From positions 7,717,401-7,781,400 of the forward strand of contig OZ021722.1 in the NCBI GenBank assembly GCA_963978545.1: a DNA stretch of 64,000 nucleotides. Direction: 5' to 3'. Shown here in pieces: positions 34,833 through 45,549 of this stretch. The notes under the pieces were generated by a model. That model was not told the DNA's origin. It did not search any database and saw only the letters and a list, made by a program, of their open reading frames with translations. The stretch comes from Linyphia triangularis (lineage: Eukaryota > Arthropoda > Arachnida > Araneae > Linyphiidae). Made by a program: the position numbers and the translations under genes. Within the stretch, counting starts at the first letter, position 1. Each line of letters opens with the position of its first letter.

Positions 34833-34875
34833 ACCGACGCACGGGACACTGACACGATGTGTCCCGTGCGTCGGT
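34833..34875. repeat. Perfect 17-bp inverted repeat (hairpin) with 9-base loop
   Basis: accgacgcacgggacac (34833-34849) and gtgtcccgtgcgtcggt (34859-34875) are exact reverse complements separated by tgacacgat. Variants of the arm (tcccgtacgtcagtgac near 57102, gtcccgtgcgttatcc near 57269) occur elsewhere in the window next to related sequence. It may be two abutting transposon ends or a structured RNA or DNA element. Confidence 0.85.
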
Positions 34876-35025
34876 GGCCTTATAAATATTTATTTGACCT
34901 AATTAATATGTTATTTTTATAATTATTTTTCAATATAACTTTGCCTGCCACCAACTAGAGTTATATAAAACAAAAACATGACTGCTGGATTCATCATAAT
35001 TTTAGAATTCCAATTTGCTTACGAG
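34876..35025 (+). repeat. Family U repeat (partner at 57100-57240)
   Basis: cttataaatatttatttgac, caactttgcctgccaccaac, and attcatcataattttagaattcc match 57110-57235 in the same orientation. The sequence lies directly beside the hairpin and runs into a family X copy. It is unclassified. Confidence 0.5.
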
Positions 35026-35029
35026 TAGA

Positions 35030-35453
35030 AATAACATAACCCATAAAAATAAAGTTTTTAATATAAATTTTTCCTATGCATTGCAAATTTTCATATTCAT
35101 TGACACAGCGCCTTTTCTGTTGCCAGCGTGTGCTTGTTTTTAAATAAAATAAGATGCAAACATCATCTCTATCAACCAAATATGCGGTAAACTGATTTCT
35201 GAATTTTTTTACTAAAAATGCATGCGGATTTCTTCACTAACATCCAAATACCTTTTATTTATTCTGATTAAAATAATTTATTTTGTCATTTAATTATTAA
35301 AACAATTGTGGCAACAGAAAAGAGATCTTCAATGATTGGTTAAATGGCATTTCAGCCCGATTGGATGACGGCAAGGGGTTTAATTATGCCTCCTCAGATT
35401 TGTCCACAATCGACAAGCATACCCACAAAATTTTAAGTTAATAAAAATAATTT
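35030..35453 (-). repeat. Family X repeat, near full length
   Basis: Read on the minus strand it runs from ttattttta..ttaacttaaaattttgtggg, through cgtcatccaatcgggctgaaa and ctgttgccacaattg, to ttaatataaatttt and tttttatgggttatgtt. It aligns with 36476-37190 and 58877-59324. Confidence 0.7.
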
Positions 35454-35543
35454 AATAAAAAAGAGCCAAAATGTGGGCGCAGCAGATAATTAATTGCTTT
35501 TCTCTCGTTTTGTGACAGCAGAAACAAAAGTCTGCGCCGTTGG

Positions 35544-35997
35544 CACGTTGAGAGCCGCGTCAGCCATCGGCGGCTGACAGTAAGCTGTTGTTTTTCCCAC
35601 ACCTATAATGTGACTTAGTGGGTTTCTCAATACTTTTTAAAGAGCTGGAAGTCTTAGTTTTTGAAGTACTATTGATATTTCAATCGATAAAAATATTATT
35701 AAATATACTATGTCCAAAATGCCCTTGTGAAAAATTGCCTATCTAAGAATTTTAAGTCCGAGGTCTGGTAACGCTGCTTAAACGTGTGGAATGAATGTCT
35801 ATAAGCATTTCATTCTAAGCGTAAAAATCTTCTACTACGATAAGAAACAATGGCCCCAATATATTAACTCAACTGTTTATAGTTAATTTCAATCTGTCAG
35901 CAGCAATGCGCTGGTATTGCAGTATGGCAATGCGAAGCGCACTACTGTGTGTGGCCTGAAGGGGATTTCCTTAAGAATTCGCGCGGTGCTCAACGTG
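35544..35997. mobile_element. Probable piggyBac-like MITE, 454 bp
   Basis: The right end, read inward, is CACGTTGAGCACCGCGCG and abuts TTAA (35998-36001). The left end is CACGTTGAGAGCCGCGTC preceded by ttgg, a decayed TTAA. Just inside both ends are further inverted words (gctgacag and ctgtcagc). No coding sequence is recognised. Confidence 0.5.
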
Positions 35998-36475
35998 TTA
36001 AAAGAAGATCCCAGTTGCCGAAATCTGATCACACCCAAATCAGCATCATAATAACTTAGAACCACCTTGTATATACAAACCAGTCTCAGATCTTGTAATG
36101 AATACTTATAGCCTCCACTCGAACGCCGACGTTGGACGAAGACACATTTATTTCTAACACAGCTGCGAAATCTTTTCCGTAATCCTTTTGATCTTGCGCG
36201 ATGCACTCAGTAAACAACCAATAAATCGCGATAGGGGGTTAAACGAGTCAAGTAGAACCTCAAAACTTCTTTGACTCAATTCCGAGGAAGATAAAGTGAC
36301 ATCAATGTCCAACTCGTTGACACCAGTCACGCCTTCATAAATCCTGTCGACCCCTCAACCCCCACAGAAAAAGGATTCCCACAAAAACCACAGCTCTCTT
36401 GTTGATTTAGCAACACCAAGCAAAGCAGAATTTGTCCTGTTTTTATAATTTATTGTTTAGCTTCAATGGTTATTT
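35998..36475. other. Less AT-rich segment, no gene recognised
   Basis: A minus-strand frame of 105 codons (35889-36206) is arginine-rich at its start and crosses the MITE boundary, so it is unlikely to be a real gene. No other structure was seen. Confidence 0.4.
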
Positions 36476-37190
36476 TTAAATTCTTTAAATTAACTTCGAT
36501 TTTGAGTATGTTAGTCGAGAGGGGGCCTGGCAAATTTGTGGAGGACTGATTAATCCAATCGGGCTGAAACTTGGCAGATAGATTCGATGTCTACGACAAT
36601 GCATTATATCAAATTTTGGCGGCTGTAACTGTAACTAAAAGGTCGCTTTAACGTAATACTAATAAACCAACTGGTCATCATCCAATCGCGCTGGACCAAA
36701 CGGTATAGTGGTTAGCGTGCTAGCTTCTAGACGGCGAGGTTGCGGGTTCCGAGTCCCGTGTTAGGCATGGGTGTTTGTAAATGTATATTGGCTTGTCTAA
36801 TGACGAATGTTTCGGCGCATTCTAGCCCTCGAGTTGCTGACAGCGCCAGATAATCTGAAAACAACCAACCAACCAATCGCGCTGAAATAGTACCTATTTA
36901 AGCGATTGTTGAAGAAACTCTTTCATGTTGCTAAAATTATTTTAATAAATAAATAATAAAATTGTTTTAAACGGAACAAATAACAGATATTTGAATGCGA
37001 GTGAATAAATTCGTATTCATTTTTAATAAATAAATTTTGAAAAGTAGTTTACAGCATATTTTGCTGATAGAGATGGTGTTTGCATATATAATTTTAAATA
37101 TTAAATCGAGCACACGCTGGCAACAGTAACGGCGCTATGTTAATGAATACAAAAATTGGCAATGCATATAAATGATTTATATTAAAAACT
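36476..37190 (+). repeat. Family X repeat, interrupted by a SINE
   Basis: It begins taaattctttaaattaacttc, includes gggctgaaacttggcagatagattcgatgt and tgcattatatcaaattttgg, is split by the SINE at 36694-36872, and resumes with ctgaaatagtac, aaactctttcatgttgc and gttaatgaatacaaaaattgg. It ends near tttatgggttgtatt. The ends show aaatcctttatat-like words in inverted arrangement in better copies. No coding. Confidence 0.75.
36694..36872 (+). mobile_element. tRNA-derived SINE family A, 12-bp TSD, inserted in family X
   Basis: It starts gaccaaacggtatagtggtt (A-box region), continues gcgtgctagcttctagacgg, has B-box-like gggttccgagtcccg, the body tgtttgtaaatgtatattggc and tail caaccaacc. The flanks duplicate ccaatcgcgctg exactly (36682-36693 and 36873-36884), so the insertion point inside the older repeat is known to the base. 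Confidence 0.95.
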
Positions 37191-37410
37191 TTATATTTAT
37201 GGGTTGTATTATTATTGTGTTTTGATCCAAATGATCCGATAAAAATTTATCATTAACACAATTATATCAATAATTATCAATAAATAGTTAAGAACTTATA
37301 ACATTGATTTGTGGAAAGAAAAGATGTTGGTAGTAAAATCGTTTCAAGATTTCAAAATATGAAATTGAAGCAAAAGAAAACGGCTCATACCTCATACTCG
37401 CTTTAAATCA

Positions 37411-37593
37411 GTTGGTTGGTTGTATTCAGATTATCTGGCGCCGTCAGCAACACGAGGGCTATAATGCGCCGAAACTTTCGTCATTAGACAAACCAACATA
37501 CATTTACACACACCCATGCCTAACACGGTACTCGGAACCCGCAACCTCGCGGTCTAGAAGCTAGCACGCTAACCACTATACCGTTTGGTCGGC
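37411..37593 (-). mobile_element. tRNA-derived SINE family A, 12-bp TSD
   Basis: An exact duplication, cgctttaaatca, flanks the element (37399-37410 and 37594-37605). The tRNA-like head is complete (gctagcttctagaccgcgag, B box gggttccgagtacc, with one changed base). The tail is CCAACCAAC. Confidence 0.95.
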
Positions 37594-37654
37594 CGCTTTA
37601 AATCAAAATTCAAAGGCTGTGACGTAAATTTCAGTAGTTTTAATTAATTATGCA

Positions 37655-37852
37655 ATTGCACAACTTCACAGCAAAGCATTTTCAATTATCACCTCCAAAA
37701 ACCCTTCGAAATTCGGTGCTAATTATTCTTATCGTGATGGAAACAAATTCTCATTTGCACAACTTCACAGCAAAGCATTTTCAATTATCCCCTCAAAAAA
37801 CCCTTCGAAATTCGGTGCTAATTATTCTTATCGTGACGGAAACAAATTCTCA
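37655..37852. repeat. 99-bp tandem duplication
   Basis: Two adjacent copies start ttgcacaacttcacagcaaa at 37656 and 37755. They differ at only a few bases (for example tatcacctcc against tatcccctca). The duplication is recent. It keeps a 75-codon open frame because 99 is a multiple of three, but the peptide is not recognised. Confidence 0.95.
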
Positions 37853-38124
37853 TTTTGCAAGTGAGCTTTTTCAATAACTTAATTCAGTCTTAGATGTGGG
37901 GGGAAATGCCTGAACATCCCATTATTTGCTCTAAACATTGTCAGTACGTATTTTTAAATGTGTTATGCAGTGGACGTTAAACTTATTTTCTCTATTCTAA
38001 ATGAACCAAGATAAAGTTTCTTTGGAAAACACAAATTCTTAAAAAGAAAACGACAAAAAAAAAAGTATTTAGCCTGCAAGTTTGAATTTATGAATCAAAC
38101 ACCTGGCGATTATTATAATAAACA

Positions 38125-38932
38125 CATTGGGGCGCAACCAGAACATTTCTGTGGGAGGGTTTTTTAATAAAGTACTAAGTTTACTTCTATATTTCTCTAT
38201 AAAAACTTCTATACAGTACCTTCTCATTCCATATTTGTCACATGTAATTAATAATTTCGCAGCTTCTTAATCTGTCACCTACGTATGCCAAAATATTAAA
38301 ATGGTCTTTGTTCAGTTTTCGAGTTTTATAAAAACCACCAAATATGCTGTGACAACATTTTATACACATTATCTTGATTATAAATTAACAGAAAATTTTC
38401 CATGTTTCTTTAAATTCAATTAGAGAACGAGTTCTATTTTTAAGAGGAAATCCTAGTAAGGATCATTCTCCACATTTGCTATGTTGCATTCTTCTAACCC
38501 AGTGCATTTAGAAACTACTTTCTATAAGCACCTTGACATTTGGTGAGTAGGTACGAAAAAGATCACTTAATGAAATGACATAAATTCTTAACTCGAAAAT
38601 AATGTCTAATTAATATATTATATTTGATGTTTTAAATCCTTACGCCAATGCACATGCAGTGACTTCACCTTATTTTGTATTTTGCTACTTTAATTTTCAT
38701 TTATAATTGATCGACATTAAAGTAAAACAATTTATGTCATTTTAGAAAGTGATTTCTTTCGTACCTATTCACCAAATTTCAAGGTTTTATACAAAGTAGT
38801 TTCTAAATGCACTGGGCTAGAAGATTGCATAACATGACGAATATAGGGAATGATCTTCACTTCCTCTTAAGTAAACGGACAAACGCCAAAATCAGGCTTA
38901 TTTTACTACAGATATATGGTTCCAGTGGCGCT
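38125..38932 (+). mobile_element. Family Y hAT-like element, split by a TTAA MITE
   Basis: The left end cattggggcgcaaccagaac matches CAGTGGCGCAACAGGAAA of the copy at 47486-48243. The body (gtgggaggg, ttgtcacatgtaatt, ctgtcacctacgtatg, cagttttcgagtt, ttaaattcaattagagaa) aligns with that copy. It then resumes after the MITE at 38444-38866 with cggacaaacgccaaaatcaggc. The right terminus is not clear. Confidence 0.6.
38444..38866. mobile_element. Long-inverted-repeat MITE, 423 bp, TTAA-flanked (copy 1)
   Basis: TTAA lies exactly at both sides (38440-38443 and 38867-38870). About 150-180 bp at each end are imperfect reverse complements: gaggaaatcctagtaagg, cccagtgcatttagaaacta, ttggtgagtaggtacgaaa and their mirror forms. 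Only about 80-100 bp in the middle are unique, so the element could fold into a long hairpin. TTAA plus terminal repeats suggests mobilisation by piggyBac-type transposase. Confidence 0.88.
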
Positions 38933-39756
38933 GGAACTTATTTTGTACAAGTATGGCAAGGAAAGAGCAATTTTTGAAACCGTAATTATTCCCCCATCAA
39001 TATCTTCTAATTTAAAGTTCTTAATAAAACCAATTGTTTTGAGTTGAATTATTTTTCGCTATGACTTTTAAGATTTTTTACTACTACTACATTGTGAGAC
39101 TTCGGATGCAACAGTGGAAGTGACGGGTGGGGGGAGTGGGGGGGGGGAGGGAGTTCAAAGGAATTTAACTTCTTGTGGTCTCTATAAATCTGTCGTTTTC
39201 CACTTTGCACATGTTAGCTACTTTTTGGCATCCAATTATTCACACTGACTATGCAGCAAATTTTATATTTATAGGTCAAAGAGCAAAGCTGTATATGGAT
39301 GACGTAGCAGAACATGTAAAGTAACTTAATTAATTAAGCATTGGTATTTCTCTTCAAGTAAATAAAATCGAATACAGTAGATAAAAATAATTATTTAATG
39401 GATATCAATAACAAATTAAACCGCTGCTAAATTGAGATATTGATTAAGAAATAATTAACGGAATTAAATTAAATATAGTTGTTGCATACACATTTATTAT
39501 TTTTTTTATCAAGAAGAGCAAATTATATTTGACCTAAAGTAGATTTCCTTTCAGTTGTTTTTAACACAAATTCTCTAATTATAGTTTCTATTCTAATTTC
39601 TATAGTTCTTATTGAATGTTCGTACAATAAAGCAGTGAGCGTTTGACGCTTCTGTGTGATTGTTGTTAGCAAGTGCGTCTTTAAGTGACTCAAAAGACTA
39701 AATGATTATTAGGTTGAAGCTGAAGAAGCAGGTACTGTTAAAATTAGAGTGATAAG
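38933..39756. other. Mixed repeat remnants with G-rich tract
   Basis: A single CAGTGGCGCTGGAACTTATT end at 38933 resembles the termini of the element at 25014-25650, but no mate was found. Runs of G (gggtggggggagtggggggggg at about 39128-39149) are followed by AT-rich DNA. No gene. Confidence 0.4.
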
Positions 39757-42321
39757 CAGGGGTGTAGTGGAGCAGGAACGCGTGGGAACGGCGATCCTTT
39801 ACCTTTTTAGAAGGCGGAACGACGTTCCCATATCTAAATTTTTTTTTAATTTGTATTTTTTTCTTCTTCTTCTTTTTTTTTCTTTTCTTTTTCTTTTTAC
39901 GTGATACTGAACTCAAAGCCAAGTAGCAAACGAATTGTCATTCATAAGAACTTGCTTTCGTCTAGGATCCACAACTTCAGAGCTGAGCAGGCAAGCTCTA
40001 GTTTTTGTAAAATACTTGAAAGAGGCGCGGCAATCCACACATGGACATTTCTCTTTCATTAGAAATGAACTGACATATATATGTTTACATCTGGCTATGA
40101 TTTATTCAATAGCAATTATCCTCTTCAAAGAATGATCTGTATTTGTGGAGGAATTCCAGACGTGAAATTTGTATGGCTCGTCATATATACAAACTAAAAC
40201 TTCCATACACAAATTCACGCCAACTATCTACATTTTTAAAGAACACAACTGTGGCCTATCATATACAGTTCTTTGCGCCCTTTCCTTGAAGAATAATTCC
40301 CCTCCTCTAATTTTAACGAGAAAACTAACCGATTTATCTACAAAAGTTATGTAACTGTTATTTTTTTATTTTTATATCACCGATTTAATAAATTATTTGT
40401 AAATCTCAAACCATACCTAAGAAATGAATTCGTTCAAGAGGAAAAAACAAATGACAATAAAAGATGGGTATTTTTTACAATCCAAAAAAGCTAAGGGTGG
40501 CGATTCTGACGGAATAAACTGGTTAGAGCTAAAAATCCAGATAGGTAAAAGCAGAATGTTGATATTTTGTATTAGCTTTAAAGTGTTTTGAGATCACGGA
40601 CTTATGCATTTATATTTTGTCAGAAATTGGGAAAATCAAACTGGTAACTTGTTTGAACATAAAAAATATGTTCAAAACAGTATTGATTTTTAAATCCTTT
40701 ATATTAACTTCGATTTTGTATCTTTGTGAATTTGAATAAGTTTAGTTCAACTGATAAAATGTTGCTTGAATGTACAATAAAGAGACTGGCTTCAAGGTTG
40801 GTATGTTTCTCCGCTTCGTTGTTTTGACAGAACTGAACAGGTGTTAACTTTGTTTCACTTTAATTTGGTAGTAGTGAAAAAAGTAATGGTTAGCAAAAAT
40901 CAGTAATTTCAATAATATGTATTGTAATTAATTGTTATGAAAATAATTTTATTACAATTTTTATATTTTATAAAAAAAATTGTATCCGTGGGTTCTTTAA
41001 TAAAACCTGACTTAAAATAATGTTATTTAGTGCAGAAAACGCTACGATTTTTATAATTTGCACCCATACCATTTTTGGAGGGTTTTCTATACCCATTTTC
41101 ATTGTAGGGGCGCCAAAACTCATTCTTGTACACATAGCATTTTACTCCTATTCCGGTCCTGTATATTTGATTTTCCTTAATATAAAAGTGCTAATGGTTT
41201 TGCAAATGGGTATAATACATCGAAATTGGGCTGTGAAGATGTAGGAAAGCAATTCAGATGCACTTTAAAATGCAAAATTAAATTGCTTTTCGGTTTGAGA
41301 ATGAGAAAGTTTTTACATTTACAGTTATTTCAGAATTTATTAAAAAAATGTAGCAGCAGTTCTTTAAAAAAAAAAATATTTTTCTGCGAGTTAAAAAAAA
41401 TATAAAAAGCAACACTAAATACAGTGGCGGTGATAAGGGGTGGAAATTTCCCCCGATCTTTTTTAAAATCTAGTGATTTTGATGGTAGTATCATATATTT
41501 TGCAGTTTGCTTTCTCCTCCGATTCATACCCACTTTTGACTATTATTGTCACCTAATAGTCATCACTGTCGAAATGACAAAATCTAACTGGATAAGATTA
41601 AAAAACAGGAATGTCCCAAGCAAATCTATACGTCTGGAAAGTAGTGAGTCTACATTGAAATATCCCGCTTAAAATTAGAGATAATTGAGATGGTACACAA
41701 ATTAATATTTTATCAAGACATTTTAAATCGACTGATGGATTTTAATTTTTAATTATTTTATAAATGGGGTTAATTTGGAAAAGGAAAGGAAGGATCTATC
41801 AAGCAAGAGGAACTTCTCTATATTTTCTTTTTGAGAAGAAGAAAAGCCATAAAACTTTCAATCGACATCTGCAACAATCGCAATCTTTTTCATTCATTTT
41901 AAAAACAGATTTCGAGGAGCTACAGAATCTGGAAATTTATCCGAACCCATTGCATGTAAGGCATCTCTGATATTTTTGAAAATTATTGTTAAAAATCTGT
42001 TTAAGAATTTTTGTCAATAATATGTTTGAAAATGTCTTGTAATCCATTTATAAAGTTTTAAACAATCTTTTAAAATGGGTTGTGCAAAGCAAATTGTTTA
42101 AAAAACAATATAACTTAATAGTTTAAAAACAATTATTTGAATAAAAGAATAAGTCGACACACAATTTTTTTCCCCAGATTATTAAAGTAATACTAATAAA
42201 ACTATTTAAAGTTGTCATTTTCACTCCCCCCCCCCCCCACACACACACATATGGAAATAAAAACGTTTGTAACAAAGCGACATAGCGTTCCCACACCTTT
42301 TTATTTTACACTTCACCACTG
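39757..42321 (+). mobile_element. hAT-like transposon, 2.6 kb (copy 2 of a pair)
   Basis: The left end is CAGGGGTGTAGTGGAGCAGG. The right end, read inward, is CAGTGGTGAAGTGTAAAATA. The 8-bp TSD gtgataag is exact (39749-39756 and 42322-42329). gcgtgggaacgg is repeated, inverted, just inside the ends. A lysine-rich frame at 40424 resembles a hAT N-terminus. The rest is fragmented. A short family X-like word (aaatcctttatattaact, 40693) sits inside, absent from the other copy. Confidence 0.9.
40424..40560 (+). pseudogene. Possible hAT transposase N-terminal fragment
   Basis: From the ATG at 40424 the frame reads MNSFKRKKQMTIKDGYFLQS, then KKAKGGDSDGINW. A basic start followed by a TI..FF-like segment and a lysine-rich stretch is common at the N-terminus of ZBED/FAM200-type hAT proteins. 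No zinc finger or catalytic residues follow, so the assignment is tentative. Confidence 0.35.
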
Positions 42322-42329
42322 GTGATAAG

Positions 42330-43432
42330 ACGAACCACCTTGTCTAATAAAGCACGAACTGTGACAGTCTCTTTCTGTAATAATGAAGCGATATCTTCAA
42401 CTGATTTCATTTATCCAGTTTTTAAGGAGCCTAATATTTGCATCAGTTGCGCTTGCAATAGCGCTTCAGTTTATATATAAATGATTTTTATGCTGAATAT
42501 ATTATGTTTTTCAAATACGAGATTGATCAGATTTCATCCGAAGATGATATTAATTCAAAATTAAATGTAAAAAGTTTTAAAATCATATGTTAGTCAACAA
42601 TTGATTTGTTATTCTGAATTTAAATTACGTTTCTCATCTATATTTGTACAAATTTCATTTAAGTTATGCATAAAACAAACGGACTAGATGTAAATTAGTG
42701 TACTAAAAGAAAGATATAAAAAAATAAGATACATAATTTTTGGGGGTAGCAAAGTATTTTTTCTGTAAAGTCACAAATATTTCATTTTAACATACCATTT
42801 TTATGCTTTTTTGTATATGTATGACGAAACAACCTGTTAAAGGTAGCTTGTATTTTGACCACATATAAGTTAGCAATATTAAAAATGACCCTTGTCCCCA
42901 TTATGTACATCATTCTTTAAAGTTTTAAAAAATCTTTATCTAATTAGTTTTGTTTTGTTATTGTCAACCATTCTTAAGTGTTTCTCTATCATTTCTTGTA
43001 AGTATATATCATACACCGAAAATTCCCCCTTACCCTTGGATGTTCGATCAACGTTTTTATATATTTAACTAAGCACATGATAGTCATTCGCCACTAACGA
43101 CTGATTTTTAAAAATTACGAAATTTATATAAAGGAGCTGTCTCTTTCAAACAATTATTGTTCCCGGCAAACAAACTAATGAACAAAAATAGTAAAAAGAT
43201 CTACCAATAATATTCAATAACTCAATCACATCAATAACTCAATTATATTATGTAAAATTCAGTTTAGAAAATATTTTAAAGACGAATTCAATCGTACTGG
43301 TATTGGAATTCAAAGAAAAAAAATGTGAGGTATACCATACATAATAGAATTTTTAAAACGATGCCATTGCATTTTACAAGTTGGTTATTCAACTTTAAAT
43401 TAAGGAAATTTTATTTGAGGTTCATGTAAGTA

Positions 43433-43464
<32 letters not shown>

Positions 43465-45549
43465 CATGTAAAATACTAAACAAAACACAGTTAAAATTGG
43501 TGAAAAACTCAGTTGTACAACATTAACATTACAACAGAACATTTTAGATTAACGCATTGCTTATACTTTACACTCAGCATTTCAATATTTACGATGACTT
43601 TATACTTACTGCATAAAACATTTCCTTTCAATAGCACATAACTTTTTAAACTAATAAAAAAAAAAATTAAAAATGGATAAAATATACGTTTTGGATCGTA
43701 TTAAATCAGAACGAATTATATGCTCACAAATTTGCATAAAATTCCATTAATTATCTGTATTTACACCAGATACATTAAATAATTGAGGGTCCCTCCACCC
43801 TACCATACTCTTACAAATTTTTATCTTTTCTTAATCATCTTAATTTTACCATTTGACAATTTTTCACACCGAATCGCAGCCACTTCCAATAAGTGACACA
43901 TATCAACAATACATTGATGAAGTAAATTTGAAGAGCTAAAATCATCCAAACAATGAGGAAAACATAATAGTGAATAATTTTAGTTGACGGTTTATTGGTC
44001 AAGAAATCTGCAGTACGTTATATGATTTCCTTTAAATGAAGGTGAAAAGATTTAAAGACTAGATGAAATTAGCTATTGTAAAAGAAAATTTTCCATGTCA
44101 CAAAATCATTTGATTTCTCTTTTTCTGGACGAGTCTATAGCAGCAATAAATTGACACACAATTGACTTATTTGATCAAGATGACATGATCTGTATGAAAA
44201 TTCGATCAATTGAATGTGCTTTTTTTGGAAAGCAACGGTAGGATAACTTTGAAGATTAGGAAGGACTACACGTTTGTCAAGATTAGTCCAAAAAAATAAA
44301 AAAAATCTAAACGCTATTGTCAACAAGTCGATGAGCAATAATGGTCAAGTCTCTGTGCTTTTTTCGTTCCTGGTCAAAGCTTTGCCGCAACCAGTAAAAA
44401 TGGCTCCCACCCTGTCTTCAAAGACTACTAGAACTTTTTAGTTTACTCCCCCACCCCTTTCAACAAAAGAAAAGATGTTCAAGAGTTGAAAGGCGCCAGC
44501 CTCGTAGATAACAAGATCTGATAACATGGAGGGTCTCTTTGGTTTGCTCCCCGCCATGAACGGGATTGTCACGTCGTCTGCACCGATTTTGGCGGGTGAT
44601 CACATGTGCGGGCCTCAGGCTCACTCGCCTACTACTTTGGGTTTCATAGTATCCGTGCTTGTGTTGGACAGAATAAACGAATCTTATACTTTACTTTACC
44701 CTTAAAGATACAAAAAAGTTCTCATTACACACAAAAACTATTTAGAATAAAATTTTTTTTTTTTTTTTTACATCAAACTATTACTTAAAAAAAAAATTAT
44801 ACTATGGGAAAAAATTGGTATGGCTGCTGCCATACTGGTTCCGGCGCCACTGTATGGATCTTGAAATACAAAAGCATGATTTTTTTTTATGTTATGAGAT
44901 TTACAAATATGTTTCTTATTTCAAATTCTTGGATCTTATAGCTACTGTAATGCTATAATGTAGGAAAACTCAGTCTGGATTATAGCAGATTAAAAACGTA
45001 TTCTTTTAAAATTATTTCTGACAGCTAAATGTTTCTTATTTATTCATAGCAAACATCTGGATGTTAAGGATCCTAGGGGAAAAGAGGAGGGGAGGGGGGG
45101 GGGGGTTCTAAAAAAAACCTCTCACTGGTTGCACGCGTGCAAACACATCTGCAACAGAATTGGTTTGGAAATTTGGGGCTGCCCTTATTGAAGAGAAATT
45201 TAATATAAAATGGCTCGGAATTGTTTTGTCTCAAAAGAAGAAGCTCTTTGAAAAAAATATTCCTTGCTTAGTATTTCTTTACCTAATTGACACAGCAGCT
45301 GAATGGAGTGGAGGCGGCCTAGGTATCTTGGTTGACAAGAAGGCGTAGGTCATTTAACACCCAGAAGCAAAACATCCTTTTTCTTGCGGCCTTATCTCAG
45401 CACCTGCAAAGAAATTTTAGTAATATGATCTCCTCTTGAGTACCATTTTCAGAAATCTTTTTCTTTTTTGTTGGTTTGAGTCGAATTGGTTGGAGATTAA
45501 TGGCGCTGTGGCAACACCCATAACTGCGCAAATCTTCTTGGTTGGGAAG
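42330..45549. other. AT-rich DNA with a GC-richer patch, no gene recognised
   Basis: Mostly simple AT-rich sequence with an A29 tract at 43436-43464. A GC-richer patch at 44380-44670 carries an unrecognised 60-codon frame. A CAGTGGCGCCGGAACC end lies near 44838-44855 (minus) without a mate. A G13-like run is near 45095. The 62-codon frame at 45160-45348 shows no known motif. Confidence 0.4.

Noticed and set aside
36694..36770. True tRNA gene
   Set aside because: The head has A and B boxes, but the sequence continues into the SINE body and has a TSD, and the same structure occurs five times.
37411..37605. Regularly spaced repeats as a CRISPR array
   Set aside because: No short regularly spaced repeats with unique spacers exist in the window. 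The recurring units are SINEs, and the DNA is eukaryotic in character.
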